Source: Streptomyces sp. YIM 121038 (GTDB taxonomy: Bacteria > Actinomycetota > Actinomycetes > Streptomycetales > Streptomycetaceae). From it: a stretch of 64,000 nucleotides of DNA. Shown one piece after another: positions 9,327 to 18,399 of this stretch. Numbering within the stretch: position 1 is the first letter of the stretch; each line of letters starts with the position of its first letter. A program made the position numbers and the translations under genes. The notes under the pieces are model-generated. The model ran no database searches. It was not told the DNA's origin and worked only from the letters and a program-made list of their open reading frames with translations. The stretch is from positions 620,001 to 684,000 of the forward strand of contig NZ_CP030772.1 in NCBI RefSeq assembly GCF_006088715.1, written 5' to 3'.

Positions 9327-11121
9327 GAGCGACTCTGTCGGGGATCTTGAGGTTCGTCGGCGCGATCGCGTGATCACGAGGCATGCTCGGGACGGTTTTG
9401 TAGGTTGCTGCCGTTGTTGAGGTGCCCGATGTCCGTCCGTCCCCGTGCCTGTGTGCAGGTCCCGCCCCTGACCGCGCAGGTCGCGCGGGCGAGCAACCCC
9501 CGTGGGGCGACGGCCATGTGGGTATACGACCGGCTGGACGGACTATGGCATGACGAGGACTTCACGGCGTGGTACCCACGCGACGGGCGGCCCGGGCTAT
9601 CGCCGGCCCAGTTCGCCACCGTCTCCGTCCTCCAGTTCCTGCTCAACCTGTCGGACCGTCAGGCAGCGGAGGCGGTCCGCTGCCGCATTGACTTCAAATA
9701 TGCCCTCGCGCTGGAGCTGGACGACCCCGGCTTCCACCACAGTGTGCTGTCCGACTTCCGTGACCGGCTTGCCCAGGAAGATCGTGCCGACCGTCTGTTT
9801 GATCTCGCACTGCAGCGGCTGACAGCAGCAGGATTGGTCCAGCAGCGTGGGCGCCAGCGCACCGACTCCACGCACATTCTTGCTGCTGCGCGGGAACTGA
9901 CCCGCCTGGAACTGGTCCTGGAGGCGGTACGCGCCGCCCTGGAAGAGATCGCACGCACCGCCCCGGAAGTACTCGATCGCCTGGTCACGGCTGAATGGGG
10001 CGAACGCTATGGGCGTCAGGTGCGTATGTGCAGCCAGCCCAGTCACCCGGCTCACTCAGGCCGGTACTGATGCCCGCGACCTGCTGACCGCCGTCCATGC
10101 ACACGCCTCGTGGTGCGAGAGGGGACGGCAGGTGACGGTACTGAGCCGGATCCTGCTGCAGCAGTTCTACGTCGATGCCCGCGACCGGCTGCGTCCCCGC
10201 GATGAGAAAGCCGGCCTGCCGCCGGCAGGTCTTCGGATCGAATCTCCGTACGACACCGCGGCTCACCACGTCAGCCGGAACGACAAGAAGTGGACCGGCT
10301 ACCACGCCCATGTCACCGAGACCTGCGACGACGGGAGGGTGAACGTGATCACGGACGTGGTCTCGGCCGCAGACATCAAGGCCCTGCCCAGCATCCACCA
10401 GCGGCTGAGCAGGCGGCGTCTGCTGCCCGAAGAACACCTGGTGGACAGCGGATACACCTCAGCCGCGGCCATCGACACCGCAGCCCGCGAGCACGGCGTC
10501 GAGCTGGTCGGTCCCCTCCCCGCCAGGGGACGAAGCTGGCAGCGCAAGCAGCAGACCGGCTTCGCCCGCGAGGACTTCGTCATCGACTTCGATCGGCGCA
10601 CCGTCACTCGCCCCCAAGGCAAGGTCACCGGCCGCTGGGCCCAGGCCCCGGCCATGGCCCCCCTACACCGCGGCCCGTTTCCACCAGACCCATTGCACTC
10701 CATGCCCAGTGCGTTCCTCCTGCACCAGCGGAACCTCGCCCCGGACCGTCAACTTCCTCCCGCGGCATCTGCATGAGCTCCAACCCAAGAATCGCTCTGA
10801 CCAGCAGGATCCCGCATGGCGGCGACTCTACGGCTGCCGGTCCGGGATCGAGGGCACCGTGAACGAGATCGTCAACGGCCATCGGATGCGCCGCTGCCGC
10901 TGCCGCTGCCACGGACTGGCCAAGACCCACGTTCAGCACATCCTGACCGCGATCGCCATCAACGCCGAACGTCTCAGCGAACAGAGCGCAGAGCCCTCCC
11001 CTACCGTCCCCGCCCCCCGACCACGTTCCAGCGCTACCTCGAAGAGCGAGGACTGCCCCGACCGCTGTGGTGGCGCCAAGGCAAATGATCAGGACTGCCA
11101 AGATCCCCGACAGAGTCGCTC
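9327..11121 (+). mobile_element. IS1182-family insertion sequence with 23-bp perfect terminal repeats
   Basis: The ends at 9327-9349 and 11099-11121 are perfect inverted repeats beginning GAGCGACTCTGTCGGGG. Both ends are flanked by ACT (9324-9326 and 11122-11124), which could be a short target duplication or chance. The single gene inside is frameshifted, so the element is probably immobile by itself. Confidence 0.88.
9429..11088 (+). pseudogene. IS1182-family transposase, frameshifted
   Basis: The frame opens at ATG 9429 (MSVRPRACVQVPPLTAQVARA) and covers the N-terminal part with the motif SVLQFLLNLSDRQAAEAVR. It shifts near 10010 to a second frame carrying KWTGYHAHVTETC and HLVDSGYTSAAA, parts of the DDE core. 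It shifts again near 10720 for the C-terminal segment GIEGTVNEIVNGHRMRRCR. An unbroken relative lies at 36070-37716 on the other strand. At least two frameshifts separate conserved blocks, so the gene is inactive. Confidence 0.87.
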
Positions 11122-11132
11122 ACTGAGCTTCT

Positions 11133-11881
11133 TCAGCGTTGCCGCTCCAGGGTGAGGACGGCTTTGGCGATGGACATCATGCGGCTGGGGCTGCCTCGGG
11201 ATCTGCGGAAGATCCGCCAGGACTTCAGGCGGGCGATGCCGCGTTCGATGGGTGCGCGTACTGCGGCCAGGGCCCGGTTAACGGTTTTCTCGGTGGGGGT
11301 CAGTTCCTGCAGAGGCCTGCGTTTGACGCCGGTAGTCAGCCACGGACCGGCGCCCTGGTAGGCGAGATCGGCCAGGATGGGAACGCCCTGGCGCTCGCAG
11401 ATTCGGATGATCCGGTGGGTGCGGGCGGCGGTCAGGTCGTGGGTGCGGCCCGGCAGAGAGGGCGAGAGCCACAGGAGCCGGCCGCCGGGATCGGTGACAA
11501 CCTGCACGTTCACGCCGTGGCGTCGGTGCTTGTGGGAGTAGTCGGCCCGGCCGTCGCCGACCCGTCGCATTCGGCGGGAGTGGCGTCGGGCAGGACGAAG
11601 TCGGGATCATGCTCGCGCAGCGTCTTCAGCAGACCAGGAGCACGCTCGGCGAGCAGGTGGATGACCGCACGGGTATAGGCATAGGCGGTGGACTCGCTGA
11701 TCCCGAACCCGGCAGCGATCTTCGCCAGAGTGGTGTGCTCGCGCAGGTACACCAGTGCCACCATCGCGCGCTGTGACGGGCGGAGCTTGCAGCGCCGGTC
11801 GCCCTCACGCGTGACGATCAGCATGGTGACCCACTCCACGAGTGCATGAGGCAGGTCGAGTGCGGCAGGATGCATGACCAA
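11133..11881 (-). pseudogene. IS5-family (HARBI1-like) transposase in two overlapping frames
   Basis: The first frame (from 11881) has the helix-turn-helix part, ending [12 protein letters not shown]. The second (to 11133) carries [20 protein letters not shown] and THDLTAARTHRIIRICE. Family members read ...[14 protein letters not shown] through this point, and the DNA lacks one base between the Asp and Val codons, shifting the frame. Several IS5 subgroups use programmed frameshifting, but here the junction looks like a simple 1-bp loss inside a conserved segment. The element abuts the IS1182 copy on its left. Its 3' end is shared with the remnant at 7108-7390. Confidence 0.82.
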
Positions 11882-11899
11882 CGAGGCCCCCGAGCAGCG

Positions 11900-12199
11900 T
11901 TGTTGAGACGTCAGACATCTCGATCAACAGCCCGGAGGCCTCGCTCGTTGCGCTTCACGGACCGTCACCCAAACGGTGGCCACATCGAAGAAGCTCAATG
12001 AGTGGTCATCGGAGCTTCGTTGGGTACGGGAATGCCAACGTGAAGATTAGTCACATCTCCATGACCTGCAGCTTCTCGCGGCCACCGCGAATAAGAATAG
12101 CCCTGCTGAATGGCCTTCCAAGTACCCTCGCGCCCCAGTGTATGCACCATCATCCACGCTATACAGTGCGGGGTCGCATCAGGCGAGTGTAGCTGGCGC
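11900..12199. other. Intergenic region, AT-richer than its surroundings
   Basis: About 300 bp between the IS5 copy and the secreted-protein gene. I see no gene, RNA or clear repeat in it. Confidence 0.4.
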
Positions 12200-13396
12200 C
12201 TACGGCTTCGGGGCCTGCGCCGATTCATAGACGGAGCTCATCCTTTTGATAAGTTCATCCATTTCCGCAGCTATCCGCTTCTCTTCGTCTGCATCCGTGG
12301 CGCTGTTGTACCTGTCCTTGAGGGCGTCGTACTGCTTCCACAGGGATCGGAGCCCCTCCGGGGCATTGGTCTCAGCGCGCCGGATGGACATGACCCCCTC
12401 GACTGTCGGAAGGTCCTTACCGGGTGCCTTCACCGCCGCCTGCATAGGGTACAACTCAACGATATCGTTGGTGTTGTAGGCCGTTAGGGTCGGCATGCTC
12501 CACTGAGCCATGCGCCTGACTTCCAGCGGTAGTTTCTGCTGGCTCACCCTGATGGATTCCGCAGGATGTACCACCGCGATGTATCCGGCGTAGACACCAC
12601 CGACAAAGCGCGACTGACCTGAGGCCTGATGGTAGCTGGGGACGGGCAGTTCTTGAGCAACGCTGCGGGTGGTGCCGTATGCGTGCGCATCCGTCGTCGA
12701 CCTGTTGTAGGTGAACGTGAACCCGCCCTTGCCTCCCTGATCTGAGATCTTGGGGGACAGCTCCACGGTGCCACCGATGCTGAATCCCCTGGTTTCGGTC
12801 CGGGTCTTCGTCTCATTCCAGCCCTCAGTGACCGTGAGCTTACCCTTACCGCTTCCAGTCGTGACGGCTCCGCTGTCAGCCAGCTTCGGACCCGCCTCGA
12901 TCAGCCTGCCGGTAAAGCCGCAGTTGTTTGCATCCTGACCGCAGTAGTCAGTCAAACTTCTACCTGCAGCCTTGTGAATAAGACTCTCCTCGTCCCAGCT
13001 GTTGTGCACAACGAGGTCGTATTTGCCAGTCGTGGGTGCCTTCATGCCCGGGCTCTGCTCATTCAGCTGGCGGAGCACCTCAGAATAGCGGGTGGCAGTA
13101 TTGACCGTGTGCTGTTCCGGGCTCCCGGCTGCGTCTTGCAGCGTCGTCTTCTTGGTTAGTTTATCGTCGAGCTCGGGCAAGCCCTTGAAGCCAGTGATCC
13201 CGGGCAGCTTGGTGGGCATTTTCCATTTATCGCCATAGGGAAGGTCAATGATGGTGTCGCTGCTAGTGTCGGTCGTGCCGCTGCCCTCCTGGTAATCGAT
13301 TGCGAAGGCGTTGCCCTGGGTGGCGAGGCCTGCGACGAGGGTGCTGGCGAGCAGCACCGACGCGCTGACACGGCGAGCCGTGGTGGTCTTGCGCAT
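12200..13396 (-). CDS. Secreted protein with an aerolysin/ETX-MTX2-like beta-hairpin region
   Basis: A 398-residue protein with a Sec signal peptide: basic MRKTTTARR, a hydrophobic stretch SVLLASTLVAGLA and a likely cut after NAFA. GGGAAGG precedes the ATG. The mature protein has two Cys (in YCGQDANNCGF), which could form a disulfide. Residues about 190-285 show alternating Ser/Thr/Tyr strands around a Gly-rich turn (WNETKTRTETRGFSIGG, GGFTFTYNRSTTDAHAYG, SVAQELPVPS), the pattern of the membrane-insertion region in aerolysin-type pore-forming toxins. The C-terminus is a charged coiled coil (YDALKDRYNSATDADEEKR). Toxin function is inferred from this pattern only. It stands alone between IS5 elements. 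Confidence 0.72.
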   Translation of the reverse strand: MRKTTTARRVSASVLLASTLVAGLATQGNAFAIDYQEGSGTTDTSSDTIIDLPYGDKWKMPTKLPGITGFKGLPELDDKLTKKTTLQDAAGSPEQHTVNTATRYSEVLRQLNEQSPGMKAPTTGKYDLVVHNSWDEESLIHKAAGRSLTDYCGQDANNCGFTGRLIEAGPKLADSGAVTTGSGKGKLTVTEGWNETKTRTETRGFSIGGTVELSPKISDQGGKGGFTFTYNRSTTDAHAYGTTRSVAQELPVPSYHQASGQSRFVGGVYAGYIAVVHPAESIRVSQQKLPLEVRRMAQWSMPTLTAYNTNDIVELYPMQAAVKAPGKDLPTVEGVMSIRRAETNAPEGLRSLWKQYDALKDRYNSATDADEEKRIAAEMDELIKRMSSVYESAQAPKP

Positions 13397-13559
13397 GAAA
13401 TTTTCCTTCCCTGATGGTGCTGGCAGAATCTATCTCAGGGCACAGACTAAACCGCCCTGAGATCGTGGAGGTTGTGGGGGTGGCTTGCATCTTGTAGAGA
13501 AAATTTCACTGAGCTAGGGTTTGCGGGCCAAGAGCGTCCGCCGGTAGGCATTGAGGTGT

Positions 13560-14045
13560 GGTTATCGGATGCGGGGGCTAGTGGTCAGGTGCCCCAGGCG
13601 TGGATGTACTGGCACCCAGCCCGGCGGATCAGGCTGCGCAGGGTGATGATGGCGGTAGCCAGGGCGACGTAGAATTCAGCGCACACACGCCATCGTTCCT
13701 TCAGTGTTGCCTCGGAGCTTACCGACAACATTCATCCAGGAGTTCGTCTGCTCGTACACCCAGCGGCCGTCGGTCTGGATGGGAACCTTGGCACCATGTT
13801 TGGTGATCCTCCTGATGTACTGCGCTCGGCAAGGTCGGCACACATGGGTCGGTACTCGAAGTCGGGGTCCAGGCTCAGCTGCGGGTTTTGTGGGACATGG
13901 ACGAGCCAGCAGTTCAGTTCGGCAAAGCCGCCGAGGGTATCGAGCAGCAGCGTGTGGTCTCAGGCATGGGCTCCGGCCAGGACGGCGACCACCGGTAAGC
14001 CGTAGCTGTCGGTCACCTGGGGCCGCTTCAGCCCTGCTTGCCCCG
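13560..14045 (-). pseudogene. IS5-family transposase remnant
   Basis: Short blocks in different minus-strand frames match the C-terminal half of an IS5-type transposase: QAGLKRPQVTDSYGLPVVAV, then KHGAKVPIQTDGRWVYEQTN, then a degraded segment ending with similarity to TLRSLIRRA. Internal stops and shifts separate them. No terminal repeat is seen, and its right edge abuts the intact-ended IS5 element at 14052. Confidence 0.7.
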
Positions 14046-14051
14046 GTCAGC

Positions 14052-14910
14052 TAAGAGGTTGTCTTACGTGGTGAGTTTTGTGAGCTTTTTGTAGCAGGTG
14101 AGGGCGGCTGCGAGGCCGAGGAAGTGGCTGCCCTTTCGTTCGTATCGGACGGTGAGGCAGCGATAGCCGAAGGCCCAGGCGATGGACCGTTCGATCTTCC
14201 AGCGGTGTCGGCCGAGTCGTTCGCCGGACTCGGTTCCTGGACGCGCGATACGCGGGAACCGGAACCGGTCCCGGAGCCAGGCAACGAGAAGTACGCCTTG
14301 TCCGCGCGGATCTTGACCGGTCGTCGGCGGCGCGGCCCGCGCCGGGAACGGATAGCGGGTATGCCGCAGATCAGGGGCTTGAGGGCGAGACTGTCGTACA
14401 TGTTCGCGCCGGACACGGCGACGGCGAGCGGGATGCCCTGGGCCTCGGACAGCACGTGCAGCTTGCTGCCCTTCTTGCCGCGGTCAACCGGATTCGGCCC
14501 CGGTCAGCGGACCCCCCTTTTCGCCCGCACCGACGCGGCGTCGACGATCACCGAGTTCCAGTCGATCTCGCCCCGGGCGCCGAGTCCGTCCAGGACTCCC
14601 CGGTGCAAGCGGCGCCACAAGCCCGCCCCGGTCCACGCGGTGAACCGGCGGTGTGCCGTGCGGGCTCCGAACGTCTCCGGCAGATACCGCCAGGCACACC
14701 CGCTGGTTAGCACGTACACCATCGCTGTGAACACCGACCGCTCGTCCAGTGGGGCAGTCCCGCCGGCCTGCGGACGGGAGTTGAACGGCGGCGGCCAAGG
14801 TTGCGACGAGTTCCCATAGTCCCTCAGGAACCAACCGCTGCGACAGATCGGCACTCACAAAGACACATCATGCCTCGGCTCACACCATCACCACGTGAGA
14901 CAACCTCTTA
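14052..14910 (-). mobile_element. IS5-family element with 23-bp inverted repeats
   Basis: The ends read TAAGAGGTTGTCTTACGTGG on the left and TAAGAGGTTGTCTCACGTGG on the right (reverse complement), one mismatch in about 23 bases. The outermost TAA/TTA fits the TNA target preference of this IS5 subgroup. The element carries one degenerate transposase gene on the minus strand. Confidence 0.86.
14066..14858 (-). pseudogene. IS5-family transposase, several frameshifts
   Basis: Minus-strand frames in order: MSADLSQRLVPEGLWELVA (from 14858), then a shift to RSVFTAMVYVLTSGCAWRYL and IDWNSVIVDAASVRAKRG. After that comes the usual switch seen in two-frame IS5 elements to SKLHVLSEAQGIPLAVAVS and RRGPRRRRPVKIRADKAY. 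A further shift scrambles the catalytic Glu region (GRHRWKIERSIAWAFGYR is found only in another frame). The middle switch could be natural frameshifting; the first and last look like decay. Confidence 0.8.
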
Positions 14911-14919
14911 CTGTCACGT

Positions 14920-15156
14920 CTATGACCTACCGACGGACGTCTTTTGAACTTCATGACCGGCGAAGGTTACGGAGGCTGAGCCACCCAGGTATAGGTCGGA
15001 AAGGCTCTCTTGCTGGTGGGCTTTTACCTCACGGCACTGACACATGGCGAGTGTGGCTTCAGCCAGAATCGCCACGATGATCAGCACGGCTCCGGCACAG
15101 ATCGCTAGTGCGGCCAGCGTGGTTAGCTGGGATGGTCTCCTCGGAGGTCGTGGCAT
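14920..15156 (-). CDS. Small putative membrane protein
   Basis: 78 residues from an ATG behind AAGGAAGG. A basic, Pro-rich N-terminus (MPRPPRRPSQ) is followed by one hydrophobic helix (LAALAICAGAVLIIVAILAEA) and a polar, Ser-rich C-terminal domain with a Cys-x-Cys. No family is recognised. An overlapping ORF (15059-15364) in another frame shares 98 bp. This one is favoured because of its ribosome-binding site and its clean membrane helix. Confidence 0.5.
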   Translation of the reverse strand: MPRPPRRPSQLTTLAALAICAGAVLIIVAILAEATLAMCQCREVKAHQQESLSDLYLGGSASVTFAGHEVQKTSVGRS

Positions 15157-15364
15157 GGTCCTTCCTTGTCACTGTCAGGGCGGGGGTATCTGCACAGACA
15201 GCGCACCCGCTATCAGCTTCTTCTGCTCTTTGGAGGTATAGGTGCTTGTTAGTCAGCGTGGTGTCCGGGCTGTGGTCAGATAGCAATACCGGTTCAGAGT
15301 CGGACACTGCTGCGATCAGTACACGATAGGCAAGGCACTCAGCAGGGCTCTGCTGGGGTACCAC
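15059..15364 (-). CDS. Hypothetical protein, doubtful
   Basis: A 101-codon frame with a GTG start and GGGGGAG about 10 bases upstream. The sequence has no recognisable domain; it contains a CAVC pair near residue 55. Its 3' part overlaps the small membrane-protein ORF in a different frame by 98 bp, so probably only one of the two is real, or this one truly ends earlier. Listed because its first two thirds look like ordinary protein. Confidence 0.3.
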   Translation of the reverse strand: MVPQQSPAECLAYRVLIAAVSDSEPVLLSDHSPDTTLTNKHLYLQRAEEADSGCAVCADTPALTVTRKDHATTSEETIPANHAGRTSDLCRSRADHRGDSG

Positions 15365-16357
15365 GTTGCACAGCTCCCCCGCTCCGACTGGCAGAAAATC
15401 AGCCTAAGTGGGTTGTCACCCTTGAGTGCAGCTTGCGGACCGGGCTGATGTGAACGGCTGACGAATTCGAACCAGCCCTGGGAGCCGATTCAAAACTCTC
15501 TGCATCACGAGAAGGCAGGAATCATATCGGTGATTCGATCAATGTCTCATCGCTGGCGGGCGCCCTGATAAAGCGGCCTCCGTCTGCGCGAGGGCCCCTG
15601 AGGAGAACCCCCACCTCCGACGCGCATAAAAGGCTCCCTGGGTTCTGTTGCTCAATTCACAGGATCTGCGGATCTGGCTGATCTTGGTCGCCAGGCAAAC
15701 TATGCCGATACAGGTCTTGGCAGTCGATTCGGCTGCTACGAGGTATGCAGCAAAAGAGTCGCCCCGAGCTGGCTGGATAAGCGAGGTGATATCAGGGTGT
15801 TTGTCAAATACCTCTATTCTGCACGTCATGAAGGAGGCTGGTGAAGGCGATGGAGTCTCCCAGGTGTTACCAACGGTGTCTCGGGGAGAGGCAGTCGCCG
15901 GTGAAAGCCTGCAGGTGCCCGTGCGGGTTGTCGTAGACCAGGGGTATGCAACTCGGCGTGTGCCCCATAAGGTGGCGTGCGATCAGCTCGACGTGCCCGC
16001 GCGGTGGTAGTGTCCCGGTCGTCGACGTGAACGTTGATGGGGGCAGTGACCCACTCAGCACTGTCGCCCTCTCTTGTTGCTGAGCGCGTATTCATCGCAT
16101 TCACAATTTTTCGCAGCGCCCCAACTGATCCTCGTGCCGGCGCGCACTCAGGACGGAATCCAGACCGCCACCAATCGTCCGCAGGCTGTGCCCGGTTCGG
16201 TAGCCGCATCGATAAGCAGTTCTCGCCGGTGGCCTGGCAACGCGCAGGCAGGTGTTGTTGTTCCAGAGGACCTACCGCGACCCGCAATGCCCAGGTTGCC
16301 AAGGTGACGACCGCTGCCGAGCCGCCAACCGTGGCTAGTCCGCCACCATAGCAGGCC
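15365..16357. other. Roughly 1 kb without a convincing intact gene
   Basis: Several short ORFs occur on both strands but none has a domain and good initiation signals. Around 15870-16080 on the minus strand two adjacent frames (EWVTAPINVHVDD, then ELIARHLMGHTPSCIPLVYD) look like one broken small gene separated by a frameshift. Near 16270-16340 the minus strand could encode a short hydrophobic helix. I regard the stretch as decayed DNA. Confidence 0.4.
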
Positions 16358-16690
16358 TTATGCAGGGCATGGAGTGACCTCGCCCATCTTATCCCAGCCG
16401 TTCCCTCCCGGGATTTCGGTGTAGACGATCTGCGGAGTCATGGCGACCGCGTACGATATGTCCTCCATGGCTTTCTTGAAGTACGTGGATTCCACGTGTT
16501 CCCGGCCCGCCTCTCTGTCACGGAACGCCTCCACCAGGAAGAACTGGTGGGGGTTGTCGAGGCTGTGGGACCACTCGAAGAAGAGGTTGCCGGGCTCCCG
16601 ACGGGTAGCTTGGGTGAAGCTGTCGACGAGGTCCAGCCAATCGTCGGCACGCTCGGGAAGGATAGTGAACTTGACAGTAATGAATATCAC
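16358..16690 (-). CDS. Antibiotic-biosynthesis-monooxygenase (YgiN-like) domain protein
   Basis: 110 residues forming one ABM ferredoxin-like domain: ITVKFTILPERADDWLDLV, PGNLFFEWSHSLDNPHQFFL, EAFRDREAGREHVESTYFKK. Relatives such as YgiN oxidise quinols without a cofactor or act on electrophiles. It is the last gene of a minus-strand group with DUF2180, DJ-1 and RpiB genes, which suggests a redox or carbonyl-stress role. The substrate is unknown. Confidence 0.87.
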   Translation of the reverse strand: MIFITVKFTILPERADDWLDLVDSFTQATRREPGNLFFEWSHSLDNPHQFFLVEAFRDREAGREHVESTYFKKAMEDISYAVAMTPQIVYTEIPGGNGWDKMGEVTPCPA

Positions 16691-16747
16691 AGCAATGCCT
16701 TCTTTTCAGAGAAAAGGGGTTCAAAGGGAGAGAGCGGGAGCTCTGTT

Positions 16748-16954
16748 TTATGCAGCCCGGTAGGCTCCGTAACAGATTCGGCAGGTGATGCGCCGGGCCG
16801 GGACGGGCGAGGAGGCCCGTCCCATGCCTACTGTGTAGCGCACATCACGCCCGGTGGTGATGCTGTGCTGCTGACACAAAGCCGCGCCGCACCCGGTGCA
16901 GATCGCAGTCGCCACCGTGTCGTGACCGCTCGAGGCGCAGTCGAAGCACCCCAT
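16748..16954 (-). CDS. DUF2180-family zinc-ribbon protein
   Basis: 68 residues with two CxxC-type pairs and paired His/Cys (MGCFDCA, CTGCGAALCQQH, RRITCRICYGAY) in the arrangement of DUF2180, a small actinobacterial family that probably binds zinc. Its start overlaps the stop of the DJ-1-family gene as TGATG, so translation is coupled. Function unknown. Confidence 0.85.
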   Translation of the reverse strand: MGCFDCASSGHDTVATAICTGCGAALCQQHSITTGRDVRYTVGMGRASSPVPARRITCRICYGAYRAA

Positions 16955-17529
16955 CAGTCTGTGAGTGGGGCACTCTGCCGCAGGAGCTTCAGGAACTCGC
17001 GGAAGAGTTGCGGGTTTTCGGACCAGTCGCGGGCACCGACGAGATTGCCGTCGACGACAGGAGCCGCGTCGACGAATGTGCCGCCGCCAAGCTCTACCTC
17101 GGGGGCAACCTGCGGGAACGTGGTTGTTGTTCGCCCCTTGAGAACGCCGAGCGGCGCGAGGGCGATCGCAGCGTGGCAGGTGTGGGCCACGGGCTTGTTA
17201 GCAGTGAAGAATGCCATGACGACGCGTCGAAAGTCAGCATTGTGGCGCAGGTGTTCGGGCGCACGGCCTCCGGGCACGAACAATCCAGCGTAGTCCTCGG
17301 GATTGACGTCCGCGAAGGCTATGTCAGCGGGCCAGGACTTTCCGGGGAACTCGGTGTATGTGTCCTCGTAGGTGCCGTCGAAGTCATGTGAAACGAGCTT
17401 GAGCTTCTTCGCCTTAGGGGCGGCGATGGTGACCTGATATCCCTCTTCAGTCAGGCGCTGCATTCCATAGAACAGCTCCAAGTCCTCGGTGGCGTCACCG
17501 GCGACTATGAGGATCTTCGAGGCTGGCAT
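16954..17529 (-). CDS. DJ-1/PfpI-family protein
   Basis: 191 residues of the class I glutamine-amidotransferase-like fold. The nucleophile elbow is visible as AHTCHAAIALAPLG (Cys about 130), with the upstream acidic strand AGDATEDLELFYGMQ and the glycine-rich PGGRAPEHLR. Members are glyoxalases or deglycases, chaperones or proteases. The AxTCHA elbow resembles the carbonyl-detoxifying branch. Coupled to the DUF2180 gene and probably co-transcribed with the ABM gene. Confidence 0.9.
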   Translation of the reverse strand: MPASKILIVAGDATEDLELFYGMQRLTEEGYQVTIAAPKAKKLKLVSHDFDGTYEDTYTEFPGKSWPADIAFADVNPEDYAGLFVPGGRAPEHLRHNADFRRVVMAFFTANKPVAHTCHAAIALAPLGVLKGRTTTTFPQVAPEVELGGGTFVDAAPVVDGNLVGARDWSENPQLFREFLKLLRQSAPLTD

Positions 17530-17650
17530 GAGAGGTACTCCTTACGTTGCAGGGCTGCCGGGCAGCGGGAAGGGAGGCGCGGTAGGACGGTGGGGCGGGA
17601 CGATGCCGGGGATGAGCACGCGTCTGAGAGGGATGCGCGTCTGCTCTCGG

Positions 17651-18181
17651 TCAGGGCGTGGGGACACCACAGGAGACGGCGGCTTGGCGCCGACCGGTCT
17701 GGCCGCTGGTCTTCTTGGTGTACTCGGCCTCGTAGTTGACCATCGCGTCTATCAAGGGCGCCCACTCACAGGTGGGGTCGTAGCGCAGGCCAAGCCACTG
17801 GTCCACCAGGGCCAAGGCGTGGTGCAGGCTCACACTCATCTGCCCCATGGCCATCACTTGGGCGTTGTTGAGGAGTACCGAACCCTCCACCTGGTAAGCG
17901 TCGTTGACGGTCACGGCACGGATGCCCGGGACCAGACCCGCGCTGATGGCCATGCCGAGGCCTGTACCGCAGATCAGCAGGGCTCGGTCGGCCTCTCCGT
18001 CGGCGACGATCTCAGCGGCGTCCACGGCAATGTGCGGGTAGCCGGTATCGGTGTCCTTGGTGGTGCCGACGTCCTGCACGCACTCTACGCGCTGGTCATT
18101 GCTGAGGAACTCCTTGATGGCCTCCTTGTATTCAAAACCACGGAAATCGCTTCCGATGACAATGCGCAACTGGCCACTCAT
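17651..18181 (-). CDS. rpiB: RpiB/LacAB-family sugar-phosphate isomerase
   Basis: 176 residues from ATG 18181 (GAAGGGA upstream). The longer ORF to 18223 lacks a good site. The RpiB/LacAB signatures are IGSDFRGFEYKEAIKEFL at the N-terminus, DVGTTKDTDTGYPHIAV, and the CGTGLGMAISA loop holding the catalytic Cys (about residue 73). These enzymes interconvert aldose and ketose phosphates (ribose-5-phosphate/ribulose-5-phosphate or tetrulose phosphates). The 120-bp gap to the DJ-1 gene and the divergent MmyB-type regulator upstream suggest a regulated carbohydrate or carbonyl cluster. The exact sugar is unknown. Confidence 0.88.
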   Translation of the reverse strand: MSGQLRIVIGSDFRGFEYKEAIKEFLSNDQRVECVQDVGTTKDTDTGYPHIAVDAAEIVADGEADRALLICGTGLGMAISAGLVPGIRAVTVNDAYQVEGSVLLNNAQVMAMGQMSVSLHHALALVDQWLGLRYDPTCEWAPLIDAMVNYEAEYTKKTSGQTGRRQAAVSCGVPTP

Positions 18182-18249
18182 GACATTCCCTTCAGGGGCC
18201 AGGGAACTTCTAGATAGTCCCACTGGATTCCCGATCCAATTTCAACGAT

Positions 18250-18269
18250 GTGTCCACTGTGTGGGCACA
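18250..18269. promoter_or_regulatory. Imperfect palindrome in the divergent promoter region
   Basis: TGTCCAC-TGT-GTGGGCACA is an inverted repeat between the rpiB-like gene and the regulator at 18400. It is a candidate operator for the MmyB-type protein, which typically controls a divergent neighbour. Confidence 0.4.
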
Positions 18270-18322
18270 TCCATCCGAAAACAAGCCCCCAGGTAGGCCT
18301 GCTGCTCCCCTCGGTTTGTAAG

Positions 18323-18337
18323 TGCCAGTCTCTGGCA
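18323..18337. promoter_or_regulatory. Perfect palindrome TGCCAG-TCT-CTGGCA
   Basis: A 15-bp perfect inverted repeat 63 bp ahead of the regulator start and 142 bp ahead of the rpiB-like gene. Position and symmetry make it the best operator candidate for this locus; no binding data are implied. Confidence 0.5.
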
Positions 18338-18399
18338 TCCATGGGTGCAGCGTTCCTGGGTCTCTTGGTACCACCCGCAGCGCACGGCATGATGGGGGC

